Shown: positions 1 through 12,075, counted from the first letter of the stretch. The stretch: 64,000 nucleotides of DNA from Amorphophallus konjac (GCA_022559845.1 CM040117.1:84084559-84148558), one strand, 5' to 3'. Numbers and translations: made by a program. The notes: generated by a model from the sequence alone, not told the origin.

Positions 1-2100
1 GGACAATCGCGAGCTTGTCATGTCTGTGGTCTCGTCCCGCATCAATTAGGGTTCCAGGTGTTCCATCATATATCATCTAGAGTTGTGAGAAAATAGACCC
101 GGGTCTGGAAAATCATTTACCTTGAACACTTTTTGGGTGTATCTCCGCGGTCGGAAGCAACTGGGAGCCTAAGCTTGGCATGACGGCATTATCATCAGGA
201 TAAGTCTTAACCAGCGACACCATCATTCGAGGAGTCTAGAGGCCCAAATCAACCTAGATGTGCGCTTAGGATACCTGGGAGGTTGTAGAAAGAGCCTATC
301 CTTCCTTCATTGTTGTGATGTCTCATGGGCAGTTGCCAGACGTTGGCCAAAAAAATCAAAAATATGTCAAAAATCTATAAAAAATCAAAATATTTAATTT
401 CCACAAAAAAAATTGAAATATGCCAAAATCCTTTAAAAAATCTGGATATTTCAAAATAAAATCCAAAAAAATGGAGAGGCATCTCCCCGATTCTTTCATC
501 CCATCCACCACTGCACCATCTCATTTCCCTCGTCACTATCCTACAACTGCGAATCCCAAAGGTTACTCTCCTTTCTTCATTCCATCCCACCAAGGGATTT
601 ATACTTGCACTGCTATCAACTCCCAAATGAGGGGCAAATTGCATGCCCATCTTCCCATCCAAGCTAACCAAACCCCTGGCTTCCATGTCAGGAGGTAGAG
701 CATTCCTCATTCCTTTGCTTTCCATAAATCTTAATGGCAATTCGAATTTCGCCAGCTCGACGCTCCAACTTGAGTCCTAAGCAAATGAAACCTTCATATC
801 ATTTGATTTTTAGCAGATGCTTGGTTGCATTACATATACCCTTCTACTCCATATTCCCCTGATCAGACAAACGTCCTACCTATGTCAGCGGGTCCAGGAC
901 AGACTTCGGCTATGGAGCTTGAACTATCCTTTTGTTAGTCTTCCCCCGACCAGACACTTTTGTGGAGTCAATTGATGTGCTAGGTGAAGTTAGCATAGGC
1001 TCCTCTATTATCGGGAGTGATCACTTCTGGGGACATGCTTACGTCCTGGTGACCATCCCCGCGGAATTCAATTTTGTCCATTAGGCTCATTGTAAGGCCG
1101 AAGGATGATGCTTGCTTTCCCATTCCCATTCCCCTTAGTGAATGCTTCCACTTTGAATGCTTATTTATTTGTGAACTTCACTAATGTGTGTTTATGCAGC
1201 TGCAGGTCATATAGCATAAGGATTCGCTCTTCATCGCCTTCTCCTACTTATATATACTATTTTATATAGATCTTATAGGCTAATAACTTCAGGCACATAA
1301 ACTCCGAGTTCCTCTCTAACAAAAACAATGAGGGGTTTATGTTCCCTAAGTTATTCGACGGTTGTTTGGTTTCATGATTGACCTCGGGATGACAGACTCG
1401 TCGGACTCTCGACCGACGTCTTTCCTGGAGCCAGACAATATTACCTCTGGATTTGCATTAGATAGGTTTTTTCCTTTTAAACCCAGCATGCATCATGTAG
1501 GTCACTTTTAGTCCCACCATCAACCAAAAAAGCAAACAAAAATGCATTCAACAAACATGGCATGCATTCATGCAGCAAGAAAGAAACAAGGGTCGAGAGA
1601 AGGGTTTGCCCTTAGTCTGCCCTGGACTCTATCCCCCATTTGTCAATCATCCAAGTTCACAATTCCATCACTTTTTTGTTAACTATCTTATTCCACTCCG
1701 ATTCGACAAGTCGAGAGTGTGTTTTTCATGCGATCGTCATGAGTATTTTTGAGATTTGACGGTCATTTTTCCCTTATCCTGATTTTGTTACTCACTCATG
1801 TTTTAGGTGTCTTGTATCTCCTTAAGCCTAGATTGCGTTCATCCCCTCAAGTCCCGAAGCGCTGCTAGGGGGTCCCATGCGACCGTAGATACAAGCCCTC
1901 TCAGATTACTTTTCCTTCCTTCACCCCCTTTTGAATGACCTCTCTGGTCCCATTATGCTTGTTCGTTCATATGCGAAGCTCAATCTCAACTCAAGAATCT
2001 CCTTGAGCGGGATGTCCTTATTAGGCTTGTTTCTTTATCGAAACACCCATTTATCAGTCCGCCGGGCTCCCCTACAAAACGGGCATTCCGGAGGGGTATT
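1..2100. other. Degenerate non-coding DNA, no gene recognised
   Basis: I see no coding region here. The short open frames (for example at 375-740 and 1570-1752) have no recognisable motif. A run of TATATA-like sequence lies near 1250-1265. The last bases (about 2084-2100) are purine-rich, with GGAGGGG before a TGTAGATGCC sequence, which resembles a polypurine tract next to an LTR start. The stretch may be the decayed 3' region of a retroelement, but this is an inference from position and composition only. Confidence 0.3.
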
Positions 2101-3340
2101 TGTAGATGCCTAATTTCGTACATCCCACGGACATTGTCTAGCCATCATAGAAGTGATATTTTTCCTTGCTTGATTGGTTGTGTGGAGTCTCATCCTTGTT
2201 TAGGTAGGCTCCACCCTGTCCCTTCAGGGGCATTTTCGAGGCTCTATACACATTCTCTGCCCTGATCCCTGGGCGGCCAAGGTGTTGGCCACCCACATCC
2301 CTAGGTGACCAGAGACATGGCCGCCCAGCTCCCAAGGTGGCCACATAGTTGGCCGCCCAGCTCCTTTGGACGGCCAGAGCTTTGGTCGCCTCCTGTCAAC
2401 TATCCATCAAACCCACGTTCTGCCCACTCTCGGCACGTTCTCAAGAACTGCTCCCACTCTGGGAGGTTCAAGACCCACGTAGCCTCACACACACACATCT
2501 TTTGAATGTTTTTTTGGTGGGAATTCCCCCACATACAAGACCCCATTCCGAGCCATCTCACGAGGGGGGATCCTTTCGATGGGGGGGATTGGACATTTGC
2601 TCACGGAGAGAGTTGGTCATTTTCTGGGGTGGTAGGAAGAGACCGTTCTTGAGGTTCTAGCATCCTAGAGAGCATCTTCCCTCATCCCCGTCGATCTATC
2701 TAATGTTGGAGAGCTCCGCCGTGGACGTGCCCGAGTTGCAGGGGGATGCCATCGACATGGCCGCCCACCCTCTCTAGGTGACCACAATGCTGGCTGCCCT
2801 CTGTTGCTTGACGAGCAAACCCCGTCCTTTCTTTCCCTTGTCCCCTATATTGCTACATTCCTTTCTATTTTACTGCATCCATGCATAATACATCTTCCTA
2901 GATCCCATTTTAAAGAGGTTTTTCAACCCAAAACATAGGGAAGGCGGATGGTCGAAAGTCTCGGCCATCCCCCTTTCGGCCCCCCTTCCCAGTACGATTG
3001 ACCCTATTTGCATGTTTTATGTACTTCTATGAGCATTTCCTACACTTCACAGTCTAATGGTCTATTCTCAATTTGCTGGTAATTTTCTGGAACTTCATCG
3101 TCGACTCGCAGAGCTCCGCGTTCTTGGCCGGCCGAGAGCGAGGACAGAAGAACCCACCATCTCCCCACTCCTAAGGCATCCACGATCATCACCCATGTGA
3201 GGTTCAAGTAAACACCTCTGGCGATCACATCATTTCTTTGTTTCTAACATGTGCACTATAGGTAGCAGTAGCACAAGTTCGGGAGGACACACATCGCGGT
3301 ACGCGGCACCGACACCCTTCTGGCACCTACACGACCCTCT
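2101..3340 (+). repeat. Possible LTR remnant with GGCCGCCCAG modules
   Basis: The block begins TGTAGATGCC just after a purine-rich stretch, as an LTR would follow a polypurine tract. Between 2271 and 2400 the modules GGGCGGCCA, TGGCCACCC and GGCCGCCCAGCTCC recur in both orientations, and GGCCGCCCACC recurs near 2759. Such GC-rich module clusters are seen in the better-defined LTRs of this window, which is the main reason for the call. No partner LTR, TATA box or TG...CA end could be fixed. Unique non-coding sequence is the alternative. Confidence 0.25.
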
Positions 3341-3907
3341 ACGGTTTTGTGCTGAATTTCAAAAGAAGAGTGATTTTGAGTTTCCAAAAAAATGAGGCCC
3401 TAACCCCATTGATTTAAAATGTATGAGAATGTATGAAGGACTAATAACATGGTTTTAATCATGTGGGGGAGCAGTTCTAATGATATATAAGTTTATATCC
3501 ATTATCTTATTCTCCAACCTCTCCAACTCTTAGTTTCAATCATTGAGCTCCAGGGGATTTCACTTATTTAACAAGGATGATTTGTAGCTTTAGAAAATTC
3601 AAGGAGTGGCCTTTTATCATGCATTCATGAAAGAAGTAAACACTCATATAGTATTAATTGAGTTATGGTACCGGACGGAGTTATGCACTCACGCATAATG
3701 AAAGTTTCTAGATGAATTTTTAATCCATCCTTCCACTAGTCACTATTTTATATACCAGAAACTCACCAACATGCAAATGCATAATCATGACATGCAATGT
3801 GATCCCTAATGCAATGCAATGCCTAGATGATGAAATGCAAGTTAAGGTGCCTATGACATGAGATGTAAGACATTCACAAATGCAAGATATTGACAAATGC
3901 AAGACTT
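3341..3907. other. Sequence beyond the Sirevirus-1 RNase H end, no gene
   Basis: This AT-rich stretch follows the RNase H end of the minus-strand Sirevirus-1 pol. It should hold the 3' untranslated part and the 3' LTR. I could not find the LTR sequence seen at 8707-9091 or 20976-22222 here, so the 3' end of that element appears truncated or too decayed to recognise. Short overlapping repeats of a TTTGTCAATATCTTGCA type occur at about 3870-3905. Confidence 0.35.
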
Positions 3908-4214
3908 TCACATACATTCTATCCTACACACACCTAATTCTCTTCTGAACGAAGTAAATTTTTCTTCACTTAGAGGCTTTTCTTCACTTAGAGGCTTCAT
4001 AAAAATATCGGCAATCTGATTATTTGTATCTATGAATTTTATTTCCACAACTCCTCGGCTAACATGATCTCTAAGAAAATGATATCTAACATCTATGTGT
4101 TTAGTTCTGGAATGATGCACTGGATTTTTGGACAAATTTATTACGGAAGTATTGTCACAAAGAATTATTATTTTTCTCAGAGAGATGCCAAAATCAATCA
4201 GTTGATGTTGGATC
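3908..4214 (-). pseudogene. Copia RNase H C-terminal part (Sirevirus-1)
   Basis: The frame encodes the end of a copia RNase H: a CDNTSVINLSKNP motif followed by HSRTKHIDVRYHFLRDHV and an ADIFMKPL block, all standard for copia pol C-termini. RNase H removes RNA from the RNA-DNA hybrid during reverse transcription. The codons for KPLSEE are present twice in tandem (18-bp duplication, 3960-3995), which other copia elements lack. The upstream end is cut by the TRIM element at 4214. The open frame starts artificially inside that TRIM, so its first five codons are not RNase H. Confidence 0.85.
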
Positions 4215-4635
4215 TGTAGTGGACCTAGGGTCACAGGATTAATCCCACATCGGATGTTGAGAAAGCAACCAAGTGCTTATAAAGAAGGTCTTCACCTCTT
4301 AACCCAAGAGGGCCCTTTTACAAGGATAAAACCCTACCCGCCCTCCAGTGTGGCGGGGACAATACCTCTTGGGGGAACCAAAAAGGTTCATCTCGCATCT
4401 ACAAAGTGCCACCGTTTGTGGGAACCCTAAGCTCGCACTCGCTTACCTTCTCAAGGGGGGCTTGTGTAGTGGACCTAGGGTCACAGGATTAATCTCACAT
4501 CGGATGTTGAGAAAGTAACCGAGTGCTTATAGAGAAGGTCTTCACCTCTTAACCCAAGAGGGCCCTTTTACAAGGACAAAACCTTAGCCACCCTCTGACG
4601 TGGCGGGAACAATACCTCTTGGGAGCACCAAAAAG
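4215..4635 (+). mobile_element. TRIM-like mini LTR retrotransposon
   Basis: Two direct repeats start with TGTAGTGGACCTAGGGTCAC at 4215 and 4465. The first runs to CTACA at 4402 (188 bp). The second matches it until about 4635 and lacks the last 17 bp or so. Between them lie only 62 bp, beginning with GTGCCACCGTTTGTGGGA, which resembles a primer-binding region, and ending with a purine run AAGGGGGG directly before the second repeat. The repeat contains CCCACATCGG, common near the start of plant TRIM LTRs. No 5S rRNA-like segment is visible, so this is not a Cassandra element. It lies inside the copia pol and is associated with a pol deletion. Confidence 0.8.
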
Positions 4636-5640
4636 AGTTTGATCAATGTTATCTCGTTTGAACCCACTTTGAATGAGAAATGCACTTAATCTTTCATACC
4701 ACACGCGAGGTGCTTGTTTCAGAGCATACAATGCCTTGTCCAATTTATATACATGGTCTGGATTTTGGTGATCCTCGAACCCCGGTGGCTGCTCCATAAA
4801 AACTTCTTCCTGAATGTAACCATTTAAGAAAGCGCTTTTAACATCCATTTGAAAAAACTTTATGTTAAAGCAACAAGCAAAAGCTAATAAAATTTTCACA
4901 TCCTCAAGTCTAGCTATGGCTGCAAAAGATTCATCAAAGTCGATTCCTATTTCTTGGCTATATCCCTTGGCAACAATCCTGACTTTGTTTCTAACTACCA
5001 CTCCTTGATCAATGAGTCTATTTCAGAAAACCCATTTGGTTCCTATCACGGAGTGGTCGTTAGGCCGAGCCATGAGAAACCACACCTTGTTCCTTTGGAA
5101 CTGGTGCAATTCTTCCTACATTGCCAAAATCCACTTTAATGCTTCTTATACAGAGTGAGGTTTGGACTGTGAAATTAAGGCAATGTAGTCTAAATTTTCC
5201 ACTTCCCTGAGTGATGATCTTGTTCTAACTCCGTCTTCCACATCTCCAATCACATTTGTCGCTGGATGGTCTGTAGCAAAGGTCCATTGTCTTGGTAATT
5301 GAGGTTCTTCTTGATTTGCTTGCTCCAGTTGCTCTAGTGATTCTTTAGCATTAACCTATTTTTCTCAGGTCTTGGGTTCATCATCTTCATTTTAGGCTTC
5401 ATCTTCTTTTCTTTGATTCTACAGAGTAGAAGAATTATCAGTAGCGTATGAAAAAGACTCATCCACTACTACATGCGGGCTCTCTTCAACCACAAAAGTC
5501 CTTAGATTATACACTATATAACCTCATGAATTTAGAGAGTAGCCAAGGGAGATCTCTCGATCACTTTTAGCATCAAATTTGCCCAAGTTAGTTTTTCCAT
5601 TATTATGAATGTAGCATGTAGAACCAAATGGTTTAAAATA
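4636..5640 (-). pseudogene. Copia reverse transcriptase N-half and linker
   Basis: From 5001 to 4640 an open frame encodes the first half of a copia RT (RVT_2 family): VRIVAKGYSQ, a DFDESFAAIARLEDVKILLA block, FFQMDVKSAFLNGY containing the first catalytic Asp, and VYKLDKALYALKQAPRVWYE. The catalytic YVDD box that should follow is absent, because the frame runs into the TRIM element and reads nonsense to 4549. Upstream, 5002-5640 is the integrase-RT linker in the same sense with several stops; PFGSTCYIHN and GTKWVF motifs can still be read. RT copies element RNA to cDNA. This copy cannot be active. Confidence 0.8.
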
Positions 5641-6165
5641 TCAGATGTTGGGCTTCTTAGCTTTATAGAGTTCGTACGGGGTTTTTATCAGAAGGGGCCT
5701 TACCATTGCTCTGTTTGTGATATAACAAGCGGTGTTCATAGCTTCCGCCCAGAAATATCTTGGTAGGTTGTGTTTGGCGAGCATGGTTCTGGCCATTTCC
5801 ACGAGAGTCCTATTTTTTCTTTCCACGACCCCGTTTTGCTCAGGGGTTCTCGAAGCTGAGAAGACATAAGCATATCCCTGTTTTCTGCAAAATTCAATGA
5901 ACTCATGGTTATCAAATTCCTTACTGTGGTCACTCCGAATGGATTTGATGTGGCACCCTTTCTCATTTTGAACCTTCCTGTAAAATACTTCAAATTCCAT
6001 CGAAGCATCACTCTTGTCAGTCAAGAAAAACACCCAGCTAAATCTGGAATAATCGTCCACTATCACGAAACCATATAGCTATCCACCTAAGCTATGAGTC
6101 CTACTAGGCCCAAAAACATCAAGATGAAGCAATTCAAGTGGCCCAGTGGTTGAAACAGCATTCTT
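5641..6165 (-). pseudogene. Copia integrase catalytic core
   Basis: The frame from 6066 encodes a retroviral-type integrase core. The three acidic positions are visible: VDDYSRFSWVFFL (first Asp), IRSDHSKEF (second Asp) and NGVVERKNRTL (the Glu). The stretch YFWAEAMNTACYITNR is a usual copia follow-on. Integrase joins the cDNA ends to host DNA, making 5-bp target duplications. It lies between the pre-integrase zinc domain (higher coordinates) and the RT linker (lower), as in all Ty1/copia elements. This segment is one of the better preserved of the element, but stops on either side separate it from neighbouring domains. Confidence 0.85.
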
Positions 6166-6762
6166 TCACTTAAAAGATGATCTAGTATGTTTTCCCTTGC
6201 TACATGCACCACAAAGTTCATGAACATTGAATTTCAATTTAGGCATGCCAACAACCAAGTCGTTTCTTGATAGTTTGATCAAAACATTAAAACTTGCATG
6301 ACCAAGCCGATGATGCCACAACCAAGCATTGTTGGTGTTATTGGTAACAAGACAAAAATTACTTTGAGTTGTATCATCTAGGTCAATTGTATATACATTA
6401 TTATTTCTAAATCTTATGAATTTTATTTCATGAGTGTTTTTATCTACAACTGAACAATGTGAGGAGTCAAAAATCACATTGCAGCCCATGTCACACAATT
6501 GACTTATACTTAGTAAGTTATGTTGATGACCTTTAACAAGCAAAACTTTCTCAATGGTATGAGTTGAATCCTTACCGATCTTACCTTCACCGATTATCTT
6601 TCCTTTATCTTTTCCCTCAAAAGCTACTAATCCACCATCTCTCTCTTATAGGTCTGCAAACATTTCTTTGTTTCTTGTCATATGTCGTGAGCATCCACTA
6701 TCCAAATACCATTTGTTCTATTGTGCTCTCAAACAGACCTGCAAGTTGAAACACACACTTGT
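6166..6762 (-). pseudogene. Copia protease and GAG-pre-integrase zinc domain
   Basis: Near 6700 the frame shows the aspartic protease active site NKWYLDSGCSRHMT; its catalytic Asp is present. An in-frame TAG lies a few codons before it. The frame then continues through VLLVKGHQHNLLSISQLCDMGC, typical of copia protease C-termini, to LWHHRLGHAS and LCGACSKGKHTRSSF. The last two form the HHCC zinc finger of the GAG-pre-integrase domain (PF13976-like). The protease would cut the gag-pol polyprotein. The HHCC region binds element DNA ends. Stops split the region into at least two open parts. Confidence 0.8.
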
Positions 6763-8647
6763 CTATGACTTTGGTACCCAAGCTTTCTTGGGTCCAAGGG
6801 GGTTAGGTGCATATGATATGAATGAACTTCTCATTTTACTAGCAAATCTTTCATCAGCAATTTCCATTAGTCTGCATGTATACATAGCATGACCATGCCT
6901 ACCACAATAAAAACATGAGATGATTCTTTTGATTTGATTTTTCTTTTTATTCACATTTTTAGGAGTGTTGTGCATATTTGTGCTCTTCACATGACATGTA
7001 TGAGTAGAAGATGATGGTGTGTTTGCATGCACAAATGAGGTTTTAGTTGTGGCTTCAAATGTCTTTTTCTTACTAGGGTCATACCCTTGACCTTCTTTTT
7101 GGAAGTTCACATTCACGCCCAAGAGATTATCTAAATTATATTTTCCCTTTACAAATCTTGCAAGGGTGTCTTTTAGATCAACAATTCATTGTTTTTCTCA
7201 GCTTCAAGCTTAGCATGTTCAGAATTTTTGAGTTCATTGCTTAATTTCTCAAGTTCATTTTTGAGCTTGCTATTCTTATTTAAGCATTCCGATGGCTTTT
7301 CATGATTTTGTTGTTCCTCTCTCATGCATGATAGTTCTTCTTCAAACAAGGAAACTTTAGATGCAAGAAGTTCATTCTCATTCTTGAGAGTTTCAGCCTG
7401 AGAAGTTAAACCTACACATTTTTCACATTGGGTTTCATCATACACATGTTGTTCAACCTTTTTCTTTAAATGTCTATTTTCAGATTTGACTTTTCTGAAT
7501 TTTTCATACAAGACATCATAAGCAATTTGCCACTGCTCACAAGTAAGGTTTTCAGAATCGGAGTTTACCTCAATTGAGCAGTCCTCGTTGGCCATCAGAC
7601 CTAGATTTTGAAGTAGTTCATCTAATTCATCCTCAGAGTCTACATCATCTTCATCTTCATCGCTCCAAGTAGTGACCATGGCCTTGGGTTTCTTGAATTT
7701 TACCTTTTTAAACTTCTTCTGAAGGTCCGGGCACTCCCCTCGCATGTGCCCCGGTCTCTTGCACTCATAACAAATAATCTCTTCCTTCTTGATGCTTTCT
7801 CCTTTCTTGGTGAACATCTTCTTAGGAGGTTTCTTAAACTGTCCTCCAGTTCTTCTGGCCTTTCTAACAAATCTCCTTGCTCTCCTTGTGATCATTGCCA
7901 CAAGTTCCTCTTCTTCACTGTTAGGTGTGGATCCAGCATCACTATCCTTTGAGTCTGAGAGTTGATCTTTAGGGCCATTGTTGTAGCCACTTTCTTCTTC
8001 TTATGATCTTCCTCGCTCCTCTTGATATTGATCTCGTATGTCATCAAGGAGCCGATCAACTCATCCAATGTTAAGGTGCTAAGATCCTTCGAATCCTCAA
8101 TTACAGTGGCCTTTGTATGCCACTGTGGTGATAGTGATCTTAGTACCTTCCTTACATGATCTTGGTTAGAATATTCTTTGCCAACGGCCTTAAGCCCATT
8201 TGTGATCTCCATCAGCCTCGTGAACATCTCCGATATAGACTCATCTGGCTTCATCATAAACAACTCATAATCACAGACCAATAAGTTCGCCTTGCTCTCC
8301 TTGACTTCAGATGTCCCTTCATATATCAATCGAAGCTTGTTCCACATCTCCTGTGCGGAAGCACATATAGAAATTCATGAGTATTCATTGGGGTTAATCG
8401 CACATTGAATTATATTCATTGCTTTGAAATTAGCTGCACACTTCTTGATATGTTCTTCTTATCACTCATCCTCATCATCAGGCAATGCATAGGGACCTCT
8501 ACTGATAACACGCCAGACATCAAATTCTTGTGCACGGAGAAAGACATACATCCGATTCTTCCAATATGGATAATTAGAACCATCAGAAAATGGAGGCCTA
8601 TGTATCGAGTGCCCTTCGGGCAACATCCCTTTGTTTGCCATTTGCAC
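6763..8647 (-). pseudogene. Sirevirus-type gag with coiled coil and two zinc knuckles
   Basis: The gag reads from 8647. An N-terminal block has PPFSDGSNYPYWKNRMYVFL. A UBN2-like capsid core follows (8347-7892, with WNKLRLIYEGTSEVKESK). Then come a basic region, a first CCHC knuckle CYECKRPGHMRGEC, an acidic stretch, a long coiled coil rich in Glu, Lys and Leu (about 7500-7180), and a second knuckle CFYCGRHGHAMYTC near 6900. It ends in GPKKAWVPKS. Two knuckles with an intervening coiled coil and the WVP ending are Sirevirus traits. Three in-frame stops lie between 8461 and 8348, and frameshifts near 7900 and 7180. Gag would form the particle and bind RNA. The copy is dead. Confidence 0.85.
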
Positions 8648-8692
8648 GGATCCTTCTCTGAGACCGCAAGGTCAGTGAATACAGAGACCAGT

Positions 8693-8704
8693 TCTCTGAT
8701 ACCA
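8693..8704 (-). promoter_or_regulatory. Primer-binding site of Sirevirus-1
   Basis: On the minus strand this reads TGGTATCAGAGA, 11 of 12 bases matching the complement of the 3' end of plant initiator tRNA-Met (TGGTATCAGAGC). It lies two bases inside the LTR end at 8707, which fixes both orientation and the LTR boundary. It is not a tRNA gene. Confidence 0.85.
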
Positions 8705-8706
8705 AT

Positions 8707-9091
8707 TGTTGTCCCCGAGCGAATGGCAATCAAGAGGGGAGGGGTGAATTGACTGACTAAAAAAAAATCTTAGAACATAAAAACTTTGGATGGATAAAAA
8801 TAAAACCCCAGCAAAGAAACTCTCCCTCACAAGACGCAAGAGCTCACACGAAGGGTAGAATGATCTGAGAAACGTATGCACAATATGGTGGCAAAGTAAC
8901 GCTCAACTCACACGGAGAGCCCACACGATAAGCAAGCGTCACAATCAACACAAACACAGTGGACACCAGATTTTAGGTGGTTCGGGTTCACAAACGTGCC
9001 CCCTACGTCCACCCCTAACTGCGTGAGGATTGATAATCCACTAGGGAGTGAATCGAACCACACACACACACACACACACACACGATGTGAA
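8707..9091 (-). repeat. Sirevirus-1 5' LTR, internal-side part
   Basis: The LTR (read on minus) ends GGGGACAACA directly at the primer site. It contains the GGGGTGAATTG stretch (minus: CAATTCACCCC), common near Sirevirus LTR ends. At 9086/9092 the LTR is interrupted by Sirevirus-2; its remainder resumes at 20976. The bases 9087-9091 (GTGAA) are one copy of the target duplication. A CA-repeat sits immediately beside the insertion point. Confidence 0.75.
9059..9083. repeat. (CA)n microsatellite
   Basis: About twelve CA units lie within the split LTR of Sirevirus-1, eight bases from the Sirevirus-2 insertion point. They are a local simple repeat with no further signal. Confidence 0.95.
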
Positions 9092-9960
9092 TGTTGGGTT
9101 CGGTGCTATGTATTCAGAGGGGGGTGAATGATTCTACCCTTTAAAAATTTCTCCCAATTAAAATATAATGCTTACAACTGAAGAATTAACGCCCAAAGGA
9201 ATGAATTAAACTTCAGATCTAATCCTGTCAAAGGACTCTTGATACCACAGTCAAACACACAGTGTGCAATCAAAACATATCGTCCCTATGCATTCATCTA
9301 GCAGAAGCATATAAGAAATCAAACCACTGCACAGAGGATTTTTAGGTGGTTCGGTCCTCCAAACCGATATCCACCCCACACTCAACCCAGAGTGTGGATT
9401 CCTGCTGACTCACAGCTTGAACGGCTGGGCATCACAGCTTGCCTACATTAGCTGGGCCTCACAGCTTGCCATCCCGCTGAGCATCACAGCTTGCTGTCCA
9501 GAGGAGTCCACCTCTGCAACGCTGAGCATCACAGCTTGCTCCGCTGGGCAATACAGCTTTGCCGTCCAATGGAATCCTCCACTGCAAAACGCTGACAAAC
9601 AGCTTGAAGAAAGGTATAAAATGAAAACAAAAACAAGAGACAACAGCAACATGAAAGCTGTAATCTATGAAGCAGAATATGGCTCTCAAAGAGAGCTGAC
9701 TGGCCTTGATTTGATCCACGGTCCAGTAGAGACTGATCTTCAGACTGCTCTCTTCTTCTCTCGATCTCACTATCTCTCCTCAACTTCTTTCTCTTCTTCT
9801 TCTGCTAATCTCTTTCTCTTCTTTCTCTTCTTTGCTCTTCTCTTCTCTCTCTTTTTCTTCTCTCTGCTTTTATTCTCTTCTTCTTCTTCTGGATCCCGCA
9901 GGCACTGTCTCTGTTTTCTCCTTCTACTTCGATCAATCTTCTTCTGAGGAAGAAGCTTAG

Positions 9961-9968
9961 TATATATA
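9961..9968 (-). promoter_or_regulatory. TATA box of Sirevirus-2 3' LTR
   Basis: TATATATA precedes, on the minus strand, the conserved CTAAGCTTCTTCC stretch. The same arrangement occurs at 18693-18700 in the other LTR, between the U3 motif array and the pyrimidine-biased leader, where a core promoter is expected. Confidence 0.6.
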
Positions 9969-10146
9969 GAGAGCAGTAGGTACGGCGTGTGTCTTCCACA
10001 TCTCCCGCCCAAAAGCTTGGACCACGTTGCAGCATCTTAGCCTGCTGGATCACACGTGTCACGATCCTGGCACTCCCCTTATCCTCGGATCACGTGCCCT
10101 CCTTAAGCTCCTTGATCATCAGTCAATGAGCAGTCTTAAATAGCAG

Positions 10147-12075
10147 AAGATAATGAATCGAGTAAGTTTGTGAATGTACAGACTTAATGGCGTGGAGTTC
10201 TGTATACATATGAGAAAGTATATACATTGACGATGAGTGCTCAGACATGCCACCAATCGAGTGTACAGACTCTGTGTGCAATGTGCAACCAATGTGCAGA
10301 CTTGCTAGTGGGTGTGTGTGAGACAATGTATAGACTTGATGGCATATGATGCAGTATGCATATGGTGAAGTATGCACATTGAAAGTTGAATGCACTGTCA
10401 TGCTGTTAGTGTGCAGACTTAGCGTGCAACAATGTGCAGACTCAGCGTGCACCATTGTGCAGACTTACTCAAATGATGTGTGAGCCTAGCAACACACAAT
10501 GTGTAGACTTTGTGCAATGCATGAAGCAATGTATAGACTTATATCGAAGGAGTGCACAAATGCAAATAGCAAGGTATAGACTTTACATCTATCAAAGTAT
10601 GCACAATAACAATGGATGCTCAGGCATGCAGACGAATGTGTAGACTCTACGTGCAATGTATAAACAATGTGTAGACTTGCTTTGAAGAATTGCACAGCCA
10701 TTAAGAAATGTACAGACTTTGAACGTAGGTAAAGACAACAATGTGCAGACTTTGCTCATGTATGGACTTAGTGTGTGCGAGCATGCTAACATGCAATGTG
10801 TAGACTTTGAGTGTGCGTACAATGCAGCAACCAATGTATAGACTTGTAAGTGCTGATAGACGATGTACATACTTGCATGAGACGCTGGATGAGATGGATG
10901 TTCACGAGACATGAACTGTGTTGGCTGTACAGACTTGTGCTAATGCTGCAAGTGGAAAATGTACAGACTTCAAGTGCGTGCAGCAAGACACTGTGCAAAC
11001 TTTAGCTCGTGCAATGCAGTGTACAGACTTTGAATGGCAGTCTATGCAACCAATGCAGTGTACAGACTTTATATGCACGATGTACAGACTTCAAATCAAA
11101 GGATGCACAATGTACAAACTTTAAATCAAAGGACGCACGATGTACAGACTTCAAGTCAAAGGATGCACGATGTACAGACTTCAAATCAATGGATGCACAA
11201 TGTACATACTTTAAATCAAAGGATGCACGATGTACAGACTTCAAGTCAAAGGATGCATGATGTACAGATTTCAAATCAAAGGATGCACGATGTACAGACT
11301 TCAAATCAAATGATGCACGATGTACAGACTTTGAACGTGTGTAATGTGTAAACATTGTACAGACTTGAACGCGTGCAATGCAGCAAGGCAATGTATGGAC
11401 TTGAACGCGTGCAATGTATAGACTTGCCAGCAAGGAATGTGCATGGGACAGCAATGTATAGACTTGCCAGCAGGGAATGTGCATGCGACAGTAATGTATA
11501 GACTTGCCAGCATCAAGTGTATGGACTTAACAACTATGAATGTGCAGACTATGTGTGCAAGCATGCTGCAAGGCAATGAATAGACTTGGTGTATGCAGTC
11601 TAGACAATGTACAGACTTTGTGTTGCGAACACAAGGTGTACAGACTTTAAATGTGCATGCACAAAGACGCTAAGTGAGACGCTGGCTGTATAGACCTGAG
11701 TGATGCATGCACAAAGATGCTAAGTGAGATGCTGACTGTACGAGAGACAAATGTATAGACTCACAGAGACGCTGAGTAATACGGTGAATGCACTCGAGAA
11801 TAATGTACAGACTTGCTGTGCCTGCGCCAAATGCGATGTACATACTTGCTATATCTGTGACACATGTAATGTACAGACTTGCTATGTCTGCGACAAGGAG
11901 ATGTACAGACTTGCTGCTGCCTGCAACTGGATGATGTACAGACTTTGCGTCCTAGCGTTAATTCATGGGCTGTACAGACTTTAAGTGCATGGAAAGCAGA
12001 TGATGTACAGACTTCCTATATGCTCAAGTCCAATGTATAGACTTGCTGAGATGATGCACTTGAAGAATGTACAGA
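10147..12075. repeat. U3 array of TGTACAGACTT motifs (3' LTR)
   Basis: A short motif with consensus TGTACAGACTT (variants TGTATAGACTT, TGTGCAGACTT) recurs roughly every 20-50 bp. At 11090-11335 it becomes a regular 30-bp tandem repeat, GATGCACGATGTACAGACTT plus ten bases of the CAAATCAAAG type. Because 30 is a multiple of three, long false open frames appear on both strands. The array lies upstream of the TATA box in the direction of transcription. Confidence 0.9.

Noticed and set aside
4215..4402. Cassandra-type element carrying 5S rRNA
   Set aside because: No 5S rRNA internal promoter or 5S-like sequence is visible in the LTR.
9768..9950. Coding region of a Ser/Phe-rich or Arg/Glu-rich protein
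   Set aside because: It is the pyrimidine-biased leader of the LTR; frames on both strands are low complexity and recur at 18526-18680.
11090..11335. CRISPR-like regular repeat
   Set aside because: The repeats are contiguous 30-bp units without unique spacers, are inside a plant LTR and occur in both LTRs.
11002..11484. Open frames on both strands encoding ten-residue repeats (also 19734-20186 and 19741-20076)
   Set aside because: They arise because the U3 tandem unit is 30 bp, a multiple of three; the same DNA is open on both strands and lies in LTR promoter sequence.
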